Numbered from the stretch's first letter, positions 44,546 through 56,963 are shown. The stretch is 64,000 nucleotides of DNA from Muntiacus reevesi (GCF_963930625.1 NC_089249.1:103042775-103106774); one strand, 5' to 3'. Made by a program: numbers and translations. Notes: generated by a model from the sequence alone, not told the origin.

Positions 44546-46563
44546 CTGCATTTAAATATACATAGTCTACATGTGGGATATCATTTCATGTACAGTGTCC
44601 AGCTAAAACCAAGGCTGAGACATAGCCAGTGTGAGGTTGGGTCGTAACCCACCCTATCCCCCCTACCCCCCCCACCCCGTAAGCTTTTGTGTGCATCTAC
44701 TGATTTTTCTGGAGATCAAAGAGCCCCTGGGACAAAAATTTACACTATATCCACAATTAGGGTTCAGACCTATGCAGGCCTGTGTGAGGACCTGGGGAGA
44801 GGGATGAGGTGGTGGTGACTGGAAAGGAGTTCTTTTAAATTTGCTTAGCAGACCAAGGAGCCTTAAAATGGAAATCACTTGAAGAAGAGTCAAGCCCAAG
44901 GAGCCAGGATCAGGAAAAGCATTTGAGGAAAGGGTAATTCTAGGTACAGACAGTGGTCATTACTTGAGACTATTCCAACTCAGCTGTCTAGAGGAATGAA
45001 AAAAGGAAGAGAACTACATCATTAACCTCTATATCAGAGTCCAGACAACAATACAGAGGATGCTCCTTGTCCCTGGTCTAAGCAGAAGGCAGAGATGGCA
45101 CAAACATATGAGGCGAATCAGCAGAGATCTGACCCCCAACAGATCAAGACTGAGGGCAGAGCCAAGCTGTTTAGATGTCAGAGGCAGCAGCTGCAGAATC
45201 CAAATCAACTAACAGCCAGGTCAGCAGATCTTTGGGGTAACCAGCCTGAAGTGGTGAAAGGAGTCCAAGCAGAACAATCAAGTAGGTGGCACAGTGCAGA
45301 GCAGCAGAAATCAGCCCTGAGGAGTAGCCAGGTTGACTGCAAGTACTTGGAAAACACCTCCTAAGCGAGCCTCCAAACCCTTGGCAGAGTGTGCTCTGCC
45401 AGGGGCGATCATAATTGGAGTGTGAGTGCTAAGGGGCCCTCATTTGTGTTCTCTGGCTGCTCAGTCCTGGAACAGTTGGCTTTCGTTGTTGGCAATGTCA
45501 CATTGGCCACCTTGTTCAGGAAAGCCTATTTTCATTGTTGTGACAGCTGTCTGCATGAGGAGTATAACCTGACAGGTTGGCGCACAGATTTTTCTGGTAA
45601 TAATTAGGCACAAAACTAAACTGGGAGAGGTTCTTCTTCATCCAAATCCCCGAGGCCAGGCCACAGTGCTCTTGTGGGTTAAGATGTGATAGCTGGGCTG
45701 GAAGCAAGGCTCTGAGTCCCTATTTGGGACAGGAGAGTGCTGGGGGTGGGGGATGACATCATCAGGGGATTTTTTCCCCCCATTTCTAACACTTTTGATT
45801 AAAATGAAAAGCAACTTAGTAGGTGAAGAAAGGAAGCTATCAGAAAACATGGCTATGTCCTGTATAATTTTCAGTTTATAAACTTGGGTGTGTGAGAGAT
45901 ATTCTTAAAATTTTCTTACCAAAATAAAACTCAGACTCTGAGCCATCCCTTTATCTAAAACTAGCAGAAAATTAAGCCTCGGTCCTTCTTGGAGTTTTCT
46001 GTCCTCTTGCTCTCACCTAGTCTCCTCCCCTGGATTGAGCAAAGTTAAGCATCTCACAAGAGAATCAAGGCACTGGGGAGGACTTTTGGTCAAAACACAT
46101 CACTCCCTACTGTGTGCCTCTGAGATCACCATGGTCTCTTTGCAGCCACCAACTTGCCTGCTGCAGTGCCATCCTTGGGTTAGGACACCTTTGAAGAGAG
46201 TTGGAGCACCCAAACGGGGCATCCCAGCATCCCAGCCTCCCCAGGGGCCCTACCCCGCCTTTCCCAGGGGGGCAAGTGACCACAAAGGATTCCTGCACTC
46301 TTCCCCTCAGAGGGAACATTTCTCCCTCCTATTGCTGCCCTTGAAAATTTTTTAAATAAAATGCACAATAAATACCTACAGCAGTACACACAGAATAAAT
46401 ATGATGAGCCAAAACACTGAGCTTATCTAACTCCCTGCTTGAATAAAGGCAGGGAGAAAGGTGAGAAATACACAGAGAAAGTCATAAATTAATGTGTCAA
46501 AAATTACCCTGCCATAAGTGAAAAGCCATGGTGACAATTTAGTTATTTATTTATCAAGCCCTT
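44546..46563. other. GC-richer, repeat-poor block, unassigned
   Basis: About 2 kb, noticeably richer in G and C than its surroundings, especially 44640-45500 and 46100-46320, and free of recognisable young repeats. Frames: 89 codons at 45095-45364 (Gln/Ser-rich, no known domain) and 106 codons at 46035-46355, overlapped by antisense frames. No splice-site-bounded conserved exon is evident. It could be a decayed LTR, an old processed sequence or a regulatory block. Confidence 0.35.
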
Positions 46564-47397
46564 CAGTTCCGTTCAGTTCAGTTGCTCAGTCGTGTCCGAC
46601 TCTTGGCGACCCCATGGACTGCAGCACACCAGGCCTCCTGTCCATCACCACTCCCAGAGTTTACTCAGACTCACGTCCATTGAGTCAATGATGCCATCCA
46701 GCCATCTCATCCTCTGTCATCCCCTTCTCCTCCTGCCCTCAATCTTTCCCAGCATCAGGGTCTTTTCAAATGAGTCAACTCTTCACATGAGGTGGCCAAA
46801 GTATTGGAGTTTCAACTTCAGTATCAGTCCTTTCAATGAACACTCAGGATTGATCTCCTTTAGGATGGACTGGTTGGATTTCCTTGCAATCCAAGGGACT
46901 CTCAAGAGTCTTCTCCAATACCACAGTTCAAAATATCAGTTCTTTGGCACTCAGCTTTCTTTATAGTCCAACTCTTACATCCATACATGACTACTGGAAA
47001 AAACATAACCTTGACTAAGTGGACCTTTGTTGGCAAAGTAATGTCTCTGTTTTTTAATAAGCTGCCTAGGTTGGTCATAGCTTTTCTTCCAAGGAGCAAG
47101 AGTCTTTTAATTTCATGACTTCAGTCACCATCTGCAGTGATTTTGGAGCCCCAAAAAATAAAGTCAGCCACTGTTTCCACTGTTTCCCATCTATTTGCCA
47201 TGAAGTGATGAGACCGGATGCCATGATCTTAGTTTTCTTAATGTTGAGCTTTAAGCCAAGTTTTTCTCTCTCCTCTTTCACTTTCATCAAGAGGCTCTTT
47301 AGTTCTTCTTCACTTTCTGCCATAAGAGTGGTGTCATCTGCATATCTGAGGTTATTGATATGTCTCCCGGTAATCTTTATTCCAACTTGTGCTTCAT
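46564..47397 (-). mobile_element. BovB LINE, 5' truncated, 834 bp
   Basis: Antisense BovB with its 3' tail at 46564 ('gttcagttcagttgctcag'). On the minus strand an open piece (47075-47401) begins inside the reverse transcriptase, with catalytic YADD at 47333-47344 and MAESEEELKSLLMK, then SWQIDGK. Later parts are frameshifted. One of the best-conserved reverse-transcriptase fragments here. Confidence 0.95.
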
Positions 47398-47409
47398 TCA
47401 CTTATTGCT

Positions 47410-47600
47410 AAAGCATGAGACAGTCACTGTTCTAAGCACTTTGCAATTATTAACTTATTCAATCCTCATAGCAATCCTACATTATCCTCACTTTACATTG
47501 TAGAAACTAAGCCACACAGATTAATTAACATGTCCCCATTCACACAGCAAATAAGTGGCCAAGTCTGTATTCAGTCAGCCTGTCAGGCTCCTTAAACTCA
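47410..47600 (-). mobile_element. MIR SINE
   Basis: Antisense MIR: 'ttctaagcactttgcaattatt', 'aatcctcatagcaatcctac', 'ttcacacagcaaataagtggcc'. It directly abuts the 5' end of the BovB, which may have landed beside it. Confidence 0.78.
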
Positions 47601-49232
47601 GCTGTTGCCTGCTGCTGTGTGCTCCTCCAGAAGGTGAAGAAGGGGCTGCAGAGTATTACTCTGTCTTATTCCACTGCTGCTTTCTGCTGCTGCTGCCCTC
47701 CTGCCCTGAGACACCATGACTCCCTCCACCTGATCCAGGCTTTACTTGGCACAGGTTTACATTCTGAAATCCAGACCTTACACTGGCTCATATCCTCTCA
47801 CCTTGATCCAACATTTGCTCTTTGCTTCCTGCTCTGTTCTTATGTTTTCATTGTCCTCCTTGACCTTCAAACTTGAGGAACAGTTTAGTTTTACTGGCTT
47901 TCGTCCTCCAAACACCCTGACTTTTCCTCTTTGAGCTCTTAAAGCAATCTTCTTGGCCAAGTTCAAATTCCTTGAATATAACTTTGATATGAGGTTTCCA
48001 AACCTGTGTCACCACCAAGTTTGGGCTAGATCCCAGGGAGGGATCAGTGCCATGCAGAACTCTAAGAAAATATGACATTCTATACCCCTTGAATGCAAAG
48101 ATCTCAAAACATTTTAAAACATATTGTTCACAATAAAATATAGTTCATGTTTGTATTTTTAAGGTCTTAATACTTTGAAAATCTTGATTTTTCAAATTTT
48201 CATTCAAAATAGCATGATCCTATTATAAAAAAGTAGAAAATAAAGCACTGTATATTACCAAGTAATTTTTATGCTAGAGGTTATTTTCAATGTTGTGCAC
48301 ATTTATGCATGAACCTTATAATAACTCTTTGAGGTAAATTGCTTAAGGGACTTGTTACTTTAGACCAATGTCTCAAATATTTTACATGCAACCTATAATA
48401 AGAAAAATAATTAATGGTACAAACCAATGTATACATGCTAAAACAACACTTTCCTGTAACAATACTTACTTTTCCTACTTTAATACACTCTGATTTAGGG
48501 TATATTATGCTATTTCATTTTAAATAAACTTATTAAGCTGTATTTCAGTTTGAGAAACAACATAATACTCTATTACTGGTTTGCTATTTTTTTGGTCAAA
48601 ACGATCTTCTTCTTGCTGCTTACACACACACACACACACACACTCTCACTCACATGCAATGCACAGAGAATGTACATCTCAAAAATATACACTAGGGACA
48701 GAACACCGTCTCCCAGAATCTGGCTTTTTCTCAGTCCTAACAACCACCAGAATAGCATGTGAGCCCATGGATTTCCTGTCCCTCAGGTCCAAGGGATCAA
48801 TTGATCAAATACTGGAAGGCTTTGTGTAAGAGTCTATCCTGAAGCAAACGACACTGATAGAGCTTGTTTCCTCTGTCTGAATGAGGTAGTATTGACTGCG
48901 GGACGTATATTACTTGTCAAAGGAGTGGTTAAGTGATACTTGAGGTTTAGAAGGGGAAGTATTTATATGCTGTCAAGAAAACAATCTTTTCTCTAGAAAT
49001 GTTACTTTCTGAATTTAAAAATCATACTGGATGAAGATTATAGGATTTCTTAATAAAATTTCACCTTAATATGCATTCTTTTCTGTCTCTGTAATATAAG
49101 AATAAATGTTACTTCACTAAGTTATCTCAAGACTTTAGTTAGAAGGGTTTGGGATAACTTATTAAAGTTCAAATTATCTCCTTCCCCTAAATCCATGACA
49201 CTTTACTCTTGGCAAGATTGGAAACCAAGACT
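47601..49232. other. unassigned DNA with (CA)n
   Basis: 47620-47720 is rich in CTGCTG words. A (CA)n tract of 21 bp lies at 48622-48642. No element or exon recognised; frames of 60-85 codons overlap on both strands at 47619-48078 with no recognisable domains. Confidence 0.4.
48622..48642. repeat. (CA)n microsatellite
   Basis: CA dinucleotide run of about 10 units, probably polymorphic. Confidence 0.9.
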
Positions 49233-49582
49233 GTTATGGATTGAATATTTGTGTCCCCCTAAAATTCATATGTTGAAATTCTAATCCTCAAAGTGATAGA
49301 ATTAGAAGGTAGGGCCTTTGGGAGATAATTAGGTCATGAGACTAAAGTTCTCATGAGTACAATTAGTGGCCTTAAAAGAGACCTCAGACACCCCGCTTGC
49401 CCCTTTAGCCATATAAGGAAACAGAGAGCAAATGGACTATGAACCAGGAAGCCAGCCCTCACCAGATACCAAGTCTGCCATGCCTTCATCTTGGACTGCT
49501 TATCCTCCAGACATGAGAGAAATAAATGTTTTTTGTTTAAACCATCACCCTATAGTATTTTTAATAGCATCATGAACTAAGA
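49233..49582 (+). mobile_element. MaLR (ERVL-MaLR) solo LTR
   Basis: Begins TGTTATGGATTGAATATTTG and continues 'cccctaaaattcatatgttgaa' and 'agggcctttgggagataat', then 'gccagccctcaccagatacc' and 'atcttggactgcttatcctcc'. AATAAA lies near 49522, and the end reads 'catcatgaactaagatg'. These are the ordered landmarks of a mammalian MLT1/MST-type LTR, about 350 bp. No internal sequence is present, as in most MaLR copies. Confidence 0.8.
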
Positions 49583-49734
49583 TGAAGACTCTTTAAAACA
49601 ATACATTCAGTCTGCAGATTCAGCTCAAAGGATTTATTTCCATTGAGTAAAGAAAGTTCCCATCCCAGAGAAGAAATTCAACTGGTAATGAGGACCACAG
49701 AGTCTAAGGATTCATCATGATTATCTGGTTACTT
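49583..49734. other. unassigned DNA
   Basis: Short spacer with no recognised element. Confidence 0.35.
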
Positions 49735-49927
49735 TTTTTTTTTTTCATTTATTTTTATTAGTTGAAGGCTAATTACTTTACAGTATTGTGGTGGTTTTTG
49801 TCATACATTGACCTGAATTAGCCATGGATTTACATGTATTCCCCATCCCGATCCCCCCCTCCCACCTCCCTCTCTACCCGATCCCTCTGGGTCTTCCCAG
49901 TGCACCAGGCCCGAGCACTTGTCTCAT
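49735..49927 (-). mobile_element. L1 3' end, antisense, about 190 bp
   Basis: T-run (the antisense poly(A) tail), then 'attagttgaaggctaattac' and the antisense G-rich tract seen as 'ccccctcccacctccctctc'. Imperfect duplicates 'tatctggttact' (about 49721) and 'tatctggctact' (about 49929) flank it. Confidence 0.92.
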
Positions 49928-50639
49928 GTATCTGGCTACTAATATGAAGTAGGCTAAGAACTCCATATTTACCAGGACTAGATGTTACTGGGGAAAAAAG
50001 GAAACAGTTCATTACATTTTTCCTTTGGGCTTTATTCTGTTATCTTCTCAACACTGAAGGTGAAAAATAGTAAGGAGAGGATAAATAGAAGAAACAGAAT
50101 GCACACCAAAAGTGGAGGTACAGAGGTTGCTGAATTTTCTGCTTTTGCTTCAGAATGGAGTGTTAATACATAGTTGAAAGGAAAGGAGGAACTAATTTTG
50201 CCCATCAAATGAGTAACAATAGGCAAACTCACTGGGGCTCTTGGGGTCAGACAATTTCAGTTATGGCATTTATAAATGTTTTAGTTTCATCAAAACGCTA
50301 AGCTTGTCATTGCATAGCACATTACTTAAATTATTTATGTAATTCATTTCAAAGATACATAATCTGCCTTCCCTGGATTCAGTCACTCTCCTCTTTCAAA
50401 TATTCATTCAAAAATCACCCACAAGGTAAAGGCCATCCTATCAGTCATCTCAAATTCCCACAAGTACTTATTTTCCTCTCAGCTTGTTTTTGCACCTGAT
50501 CCCACAGACAAATTTAACCTACTTCATCCCCTGTACCTGTACAGAAAAATGTCTGTAAAAGAGCTCCTGACTACACAGACAATTTGAATAAAAAACCACA
50601 GTTCAAGATGAACCCTTAATTTTGTCCAGAAATCCTACT
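49928..50639. other. unassigned DNA
   Basis: No young repeat recognised. The last part may already belong to the L2 element that follows. Confidence 0.35.
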
Positions 50640-51440
50640 AAGCTTCCCTAAGTCATCCACTTTCTCACTCCACTAGATAATAATCCACACCCTTTCTCTT
50701 CTTATCTCAAACACTTTCTATTGCATCCTCACTCCCAATAGGAAGCTGGTGACCATGCTTTCTTCCACACTGAGAAAATGAGAGCCCTCAGAAGAAAATT
50801 TCCACAGACTCCACCATCTGCTAACATGTGCACTCACATACTCAGCCCTTTTCTGTTACCATTAATGAATGATTGATGCAACTATCTAAAGTCAAACCTG
50901 TCATTTCTGCACTAGATTTCCTTGTCTCTTTCCTGTACTATGAGTTTTATCTTCTACTGTATCATTCCTCTCAGTATACCCAAAACAGTCTTCTTGACTC
51001 TACTACCCCTGCCACCCAAATGTCCATGTCTCAATTCCCTTTACAGAAAAATTTATTGAAATGGTTGCCTACATTATTTGCCTATGATTTCTCTCACCCT
51101 AATTCTCTTTTCAACCCATCACATCATATTTTTCTTCCACTGATTCACTAAAGCTTCTCTGGTTAATGTCACAAATGACCTCCACAGTGCTGAATCTAAT
51201 GGGCAATCCTCATTCCTCATCTTATTTCATACAGGTAATCAATTTCTCCTCTTTGATACATGTTCTTCAAAGTTTCCAAAGAATATATATTTCTTGAGTT
51301 TCCTCCAATTGCACTGATCACTCCTCTCCGTCTCAGCTTTCTTTGTGGTCCCTCTTTGCCTCTCAAACTTTTCATATTGGAGTACTTTAGGACTCAGTCC
51401 TTAATATTCTCCCAAAGGAGGATTTACAATAAACCTACTG
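50640..51440 (+). mobile_element. ancient L2 LINE, first part
   Basis: Sense L2 coding region on a C/T-rich strand. Recognisable phrases are 'ccctttacagaaaaatttattgaaatgg' (about 51038), 'gtcacaaatgacctccacag' (about 51169), 'cctccgtctcagctttctttgtgg'-type sequence and 'ggagtactttaggactcagtcctt' (about 51380). The frame is lost. L2 predates the eutherian radiation. The left edge is a guess. Confidence 0.7.
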
Positions 51441-52364
51441 AAGTTTAATCTTAGCTTCAGTGACCCTCTTTTGTGTGAGCACATTTCACAATGTTATGAG
51501 GGCCCTAAGAAAATTTTTACATATTTTAACTGCAGTTGGTTAAGACTATTTTTTTTTTCCACTTATACTTCTTTTCTGTCACATGTTTGTCAGGTGCTGC
51601 TTAAGTAGTAGCAATTATTTTGGGTATATGGCCCAAAACAAGTAGGGTCTAGTAAGATACTTTTAAGTGGTTGCAGTCATTTTCATTTATAGTTAAGCTA
51701 ACGCTAGCTACCTCATAGAGAAATGGGCTTCTAAGGGTACTTCATAGTCACTCATGTGCCAGAGTGCTCTGCAATATGAAAGTGTTTCAAGGCCCCTGAT
51801 GCTATGTAGTTGGTGAAAGGGAAATGAAGTTTAGAACATATGGATATAAAAACTAGTCAATGGGAAATTTTTCCAATCTTCAAACATGTAAAATTAATGC
51901 CTAATAAAAATGGAGTTCTCACTCAACAGGAATACACTCAGCAATTCATCATATCAATTGTAAATGTACCTTTTTATGGGAATAATATGCAATCAGATAT
52001 AGTAGAATTCTTATGTTTATAGGATATAGCCTATATCAGTATTTCAGTAAAACCATATGTCTTGGGCAATTGAAAGCAAACTTTGATTCCAGCTATCAAA
52101 AAAAAGTTTGATAAACCCTTTCTATTTCCAGTGGAAACATATTTAAATTATAGCTGTAGGAAATGGCATTAAGGATAGGCACCCAAAAAAAAGGTTGAGA
52201 AAAGGTTTGAATGGTTTATCAGTTGATAAATTAATTTAAAAAAACTCTGTTACTTTCACAGACTTTGTAATATCTTTATATTTCTCAGCTTTTTTAATGT
52301 GCAATTTATTTTTAGCCTAAATAATTGTTTACTATTGTACCTAATTTTGTACTCATAATTTTGT
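51441..52364. other. unassigned insert splitting L2
   Basis: About 0.9 kb that does not resemble the L2 sequence expected between the two flanking L2 parts. No tail, LTR terminus or coding motif that I recognise. Probably an old insertion of another family. Confidence 0.45.
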
Positions 52365-53440
52365 ATTGTATTTCTTCAAAGAGTCACCCACATGGATCCA
52401 TCCTTGCTACTTCTTTTTCTTATCTACATTTGTTCCCTTGGGGATCTCACTCTATCTTGGCTTTAAATCTCATGTCCACACTCACAGACTTCTATCTCCT
52501 GCCCAAACCCCTCTTTTAAGCTCTAGATCCTAATGGATGTCTATTACAGCCTATATTCAACATGTCTAAAACCAAACTCCTTTCTAATATCAAAACTACT
52601 TCTCTTGCCAGTCTTTCCTAAGTCATCTATTGACAACTGCATCTTCCCTGTTACTTATGCCAAAACTTTGGAATTCCCCTTGATTTCTATCTCTGATAGT
52701 CCACAGTCCATCCTATTAGCTCTACCTTCAAAGTATATCCAGAATATGAACTATACCCAGTCACTTTTTACCCCTTTCATAATCTCCACTTAAGTCCAAG
52801 CCACTTTCATTTCTTGTCTGGATAACAATAGTTCCACAAATTCCAATGCTTCTACTGTTGTTCACCCTTTCTCCCCAACCCTCCCACACACATACCATAA
52901 GTCAACTCTTCTGGCTCCCCAAGACAATCAGAATGAAAAGAAAAGTCCCTACAATGACCACAAAGCCCTATATCATTTGTTCTCCCTCCTATGTCTCTGA
53001 CATTATCACTTACTACTCTCTCCCTCACTATCTTTGCTCCAGGCACACAAATTTTCTCTTTCTCAAATCCCTAATCCTAATCTGGGAGGGCCTTTGATCT
53101 CACAATTACCTTGTTGTAAAATATTAGATATCTTCTCAGATAACTCCTAAGATATCTGCTTAACTAAACCCCTCAACTCCTTCTAATGTCACCTTCTCAA
53201 TGAGACCTAACCTTGACCACTCTGTATAAATTGCAACACATTCCTCTTATATTACTAATACTCCTAACCCTGCTTTGTATGTTATTATGTCCATAGCATG
53301 TAAGAGCACTTTCTCACATGTTATATAATTTCCTTTATTTCCTATATTTCCTTTATTATGTTATCATTTATCATCTGTATCTGCAACACACACACACATC
53401 CACACACCTGACTATAAATTTTGCTCTTCTCAAAAGATAA
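52365..53440 (+). mobile_element. ancient L2 LINE, second part
   Basis: L2 resumes with 'tgttcccttggggatctcac' (about 52430) and 'tatattcaacatgtctaaaacc' (about 52552). Later come 'attagctctaccttcaaagtatatccagaat' (about 52715) and 'ctcactatctttgctcc' (about 53023). It ends in the 3' part, 'gtcaccttctcaatgagacctaacc' and 'gcatgtaagagcac', near a CA-rich tract at about 53386-53407. Continuous in order with the first part. Confidence 0.72.
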
Positions 53441-53693
53441 TTAAACAAAATGTTATAAAGAGCTGAAACTCAAGACAGAAAAAAGCTATACTAATAAAAT
53501 ATTAATAAAAAGTTGATTGAACACATAACATGAAAAATGGAGCTTGAAGAAATACAGGAACCAAAAGTAGCAAAGTGACCATTATCTTCATTGCTTTACA
53601 TTAAAAATAACCAAATATCAGACAGCAGCAAGTCAATTCACTTTACAAAATCTTAGAATCCTAGGAAAAGGAAGTGCCTAGTGCCCCTAAATG
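53441..53693. other. unassigned DNA
   Basis: Short AT-rich spacer, nothing recognised. Confidence 0.35.
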
Positions 53694-53955
53694 GAGAAGG
53701 AAATGGCAATCCAGTCCAGTATTCTTGCCTAGAGAATCCTGTGGACAGAGGAGCCTGGTTGGCTGCTGTCCATAGGGTTGCACAGAGTTGGACACGACTG
53801 AAGTGATGTAGTATGCATGCATGCATTGGAGAAGGAAACGGCAACCCACTCCAGTATTCTTGCCTGGAGAATCCCAGGGACAGAGGAGCCTGGTGACTGT
53901 CTTCTGTGGGGTCACACAGAGTCAGACATGACTGAAGTGCCTTAGCAACAGCAGT
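53694..53955 (+). mobile_element. BOV-A2 SINE dimer with imperfect TSD
   Basis: Two sense Bov-A monomers joined by a GCATGCATGCATTGGAG spacer at about 53815-53831, ending 'gccttagcaacagca'. Flanks 'gcccctaaatg' (53683-53693) and 'gtccttaaatg' (53956-53966) differ by two bases. Frames across it are SINE translations. Confidence 0.93.
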
Positions 53956-54056
53956 GTCCTTAAATGCAAGTTTTGACTTAAGACTGATAATAAGATAGTT
54001 GACTGAAAGTCTTTATAAAGAGGAACAGTCCCCATGCTCTCCTCTCATTATGAAAT

Positions 54057-54850
54057 TAGTTCAGTTCAGTTCAGTCACTTGGTCGTGTCCGATTCTTTGT
54101 GACCCCACAGACTGCAGCATGCCAGACTTCCCTGTCCATCACCAGCTCATGGAACTTGTTCAAACTCATGTCCATAGACTTGGTGATGCCATCCAACCAT
54201 CTCATCCTCTGTTGTCCCCTTCTCCTGCCAATCTTTCCCAGCATCAGGGTCTTTTCTAATGAGTCAGTTCACATCAAGTGGCCAAAGTATTGGAGTTTCA
54301 GCTTCAGCATCAGTCCTTCCAATGAATATTCAGGACTCATTTCCTTTAGGATTGACTGGTTTGATCTCCTTGCAGTCCAAGGAACTCTCAAGAGTCTTCC
54401 TCAACACCACAGTTCAAAAACATCAATTATTCAGCACTGAGCTTTCTTTATACTTCAACTCTCACATCCATACATGACTGCTGGAAAACTATAGCTTTGA
54501 CTAGAGGGATATTTGTCCGCAAAGTCTCTGCTTTTTAAAATGCTGTCTAGGTTGGTCATAGCTTTCTTCCAAGGAGAATGCATATTTTAATTTTATGGCT
54601 GCAGTCACCATCTGCAGTGATTTTTGAGCTCCTAAAAATAAAGTTTCTCACTGTTTCCACTTTCCCCATCTATTTGCCATGAAGTAATGGAACCGGATAC
54701 CATTTAGTTTTCTGAATGTTGAGCTTTAAGCCAACTTTTTCACTCTCCTCTTTCACTTTCATCAAGAGGCTCATTAGTTCTTAACTTTCTGCCATAAGGG
54801 TGGTGTCATCTGTGTATCTAAGGTTATTGATATTTCTCCCAGTTATTGAT
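54057..54850 (-). mobile_element. BovB LINE, 5' truncated, 10-bp TSD
   Basis: Antisense BovB of 794 bp with its 3' tail at 54057 (seen as TAGTTCAGTTCAGTTCAG). The catalytic motif reads YTDD at 54805-54816, alanine replaced by threonine. Flanking ATTATGAAAT is exact at 54047-54056 and 54851-54860. Several small deletions break the frame. Confidence 0.95.
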
Positions 54851-54860
54851 ATTATGAAAT

Positions 54861-55160
54861 GTCAAGTAACAATTCTATTGTCACCCAAGTCTGTCTCATG
54901 CAGAAGATAAATGTTATACTCTATGGAGACAGTACCCAGTGAGAATTTGGATACAAAAGACACCAAACAAAGTTAAAGGATGAAATGAATGGTACCAAAG
55001 ACCAAGGGATAAATACAAAACTCTGCAAACTAAATAATGAGATGCTCAGCACTCAGAATGATATCACCCAGGTTTGCACTCATTTGTTTTCATATTCCCA
55101 GGGACTGATTAAAAAATTTCCTGGGGTGTCTGGAGATACCAATAGGATGCATGTGGAAGG
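54861..55160. other. unassigned DNA
   Basis: No recognised element. Confidence 0.35.
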
Positions 55161-55172
55161 AGACCTATTGTT

Positions 55173-55305
55173 GTTTAATTGCTTCAGTTATGTCCAACTC
55201 TGGTGACCCCACGCACTGCAGCCCACCAGGCTCCCCTGTCCATGGGATTCTCCAGGTAAGAATATTGGAGTGGGTTGCCATTTCCTTCTCCAGAGGGAGA
55301 CCTAT
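55173..55305 (-). mobile_element. Bov-A SINE monomer with 12-bp TSD
   Basis: Antisense Bov-A between exact duplicates AGACCTATTGTT at 55161-55172 and 55306-55317. A further partial copy (GAGACCTAT) lies just inside the right end at about 55297-55305, suggesting slippage during integration. Confidence 0.93.
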
Positions 55306-55317
55306 AGACCTATTGTT

Positions 55318-55844
55318 AAGGACCCTGAAATAAAATAGCAATGTCATCCTATAATTTACAGTGAAATCTAGCCTGTCACACTGTGTACACAGAGCTATTT
55401 TTTGTGCCTCATTCTTTTTTTCAAATTGAGCTTTGTTATACTGAGCCTCACAGTAATTGCATTTTTACAAACTGTTGTTGCTTTGACTCATAAAAGTTTG
55501 AATGGATGACAAAGAATCACCAAGAAATTGAGGGAAACTTCTTTCAAAAAAAGAGACCAAAGAAAAGTGACCAAAATAAACACATATTCTAAAGGAAGTT
55601 AAGGTAAGTAGAAACAATATATGCAGCAGCAGAAAACATTTTTTTAAGTTAGTCTATAATTGATAGTGGCAAGGAAAAATTAAACTGCTGAATAAGGAAA
55701 AAATTACAAAATACTATTTGGTACAGTAGTATTCTGGAAAAAATTACTTAGGAAAAGAAACCAGAAAGGTTGCCAGAGAGAAAAGGGAGTGAGGAGTTGG
55801 GTGAAATAGGTGAAGAGGATTAAGTGGTACAAATTTCCAGTTAC
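55318..55844. other. unassigned DNA
   Basis: No recognised element; A- and T-rich. Confidence 0.35.
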
Positions 55845-56042
55845 AAAATAAATAAATCATGGGGGTGCAATACACAGGATAACAAATATGTTCAATAATA
55901 CTGCAGTAACTTTGTATGGGGATGGGTGGTTACAAGACTTATCATGGTGAGTATTTTGTAATGTGTGTAAACATTAAACCACTATGTTGTAAACCTGAAA
56001 CTTACATACTATTGTCCAACTATACTTCAATTAAAATAAATA
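55845..56042 (+). mobile_element. old L1 3' end
   Basis: Old L1 3' UTR: 'taatactgcagtaactttgtatgg', 'gtggttacaagacttatcatgg', 'ccactatgttgtaaacctgaaac' and 'tatacttcaattaaaataaat'. Other-subfamily sequence than the young L1 tails. Confidence 0.72.
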
Positions 56043-56073
56043 TGTAGCATACAAATATACACATGTGTAATAA

Positions 56074-56463
56074 AAATTGATACTTTTGAACTATGGTGTT
56101 GGAGAAGACTCTTGAGAGTCCCTTGGACTGCAAGGAGATCCAACCAGTCCATCCTAAAGGAGATTAGTCCTGGGTGTTTATTGGAGGGACTGATGTTGAA
56201 GCTGAAACTCCAATACTTTGGCCACCCCATGTGAAGAGTTGACTCACTGGAAAAGACCCTTATGCTGGGACGGATTGGGGGCAGAAGGAGAAGGGGATGA
56301 CAGAGGATGAGATGATTGGACGGCATTACCGACTTGATGGACATGGGTTTGAGTAAACTCCGGGAGTTGGTGATGGACAGGGAGGCATGGCATGCTGCAA
56401 TTCATGGGGTTGCAAAGAGTCAGACACGACTGAGAGACTGAATTGAACTGAACTGAACTGAAT
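56074..56463 (+). mobile_element. BovB 3' end, 390 bp
   Basis: Sense BovB from 'ttgatacttttgaactatgg' through the C-terminal coding part (antisense frames here are shadows) to a tail of repeated AACTGA units at about 56440-56463. Fairly well conserved. Confidence 0.94.
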
Positions 56464-56963
56464 AAATATTAAAATATTTAGCCCTATTTAGGGCTCTTAT
56501 TTAAAAATATAATCACAAACTTGGAAGATTAAGAAAATTTCACTGAATGCAGAGGGAAAGAGAACATGAGGTGAAAAAATAGATAAAAAAGAAAAGAAGA
56601 AAAGGAAAGGATCAGGCCTGGAGGTTTCCAATCCAAACAATTAGCGCTGCAGAAAATCAGAATAGAGGGGTAGGAGATATCAAATAAATAATGCAAAAAA
56701 TTCAGCAGAGCTAAAGAACATGTGTTTCCAAAATAAAAGAGCCATGAAGGAGTCCACACAACAAATAAAATGGGAAAAAAAGGATGATACATGATCTTGA
56801 AATTTCAGAATCATAGAAATAGAGAGAAAAAATTCCTAAAGTTCTCAGAAAGGAAAAATATTGTAATATGCACCAAGAAACAGGAACTAATATTTATTCA
56901 AGCTTCTTAACTATAACACTTGATGATAGATGACATTAGAACAGGAATTTTGGAATTATCTTT
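56464..56963. other. unassigned DNA
   Basis: Purine-rich (many GAAAAG words), otherwise unassigned. The antisense 87-codon frame at 56529-56792 is Phe/Leu/Ser-rich from the purine bias. Confidence 0.35.

Noticed and set aside
45095..45364. 89-codon Gln/Ser-rich frame as a possible gene
   Set aside because: No family recognised and no exon signals; kept only as part of the GC-richer block.
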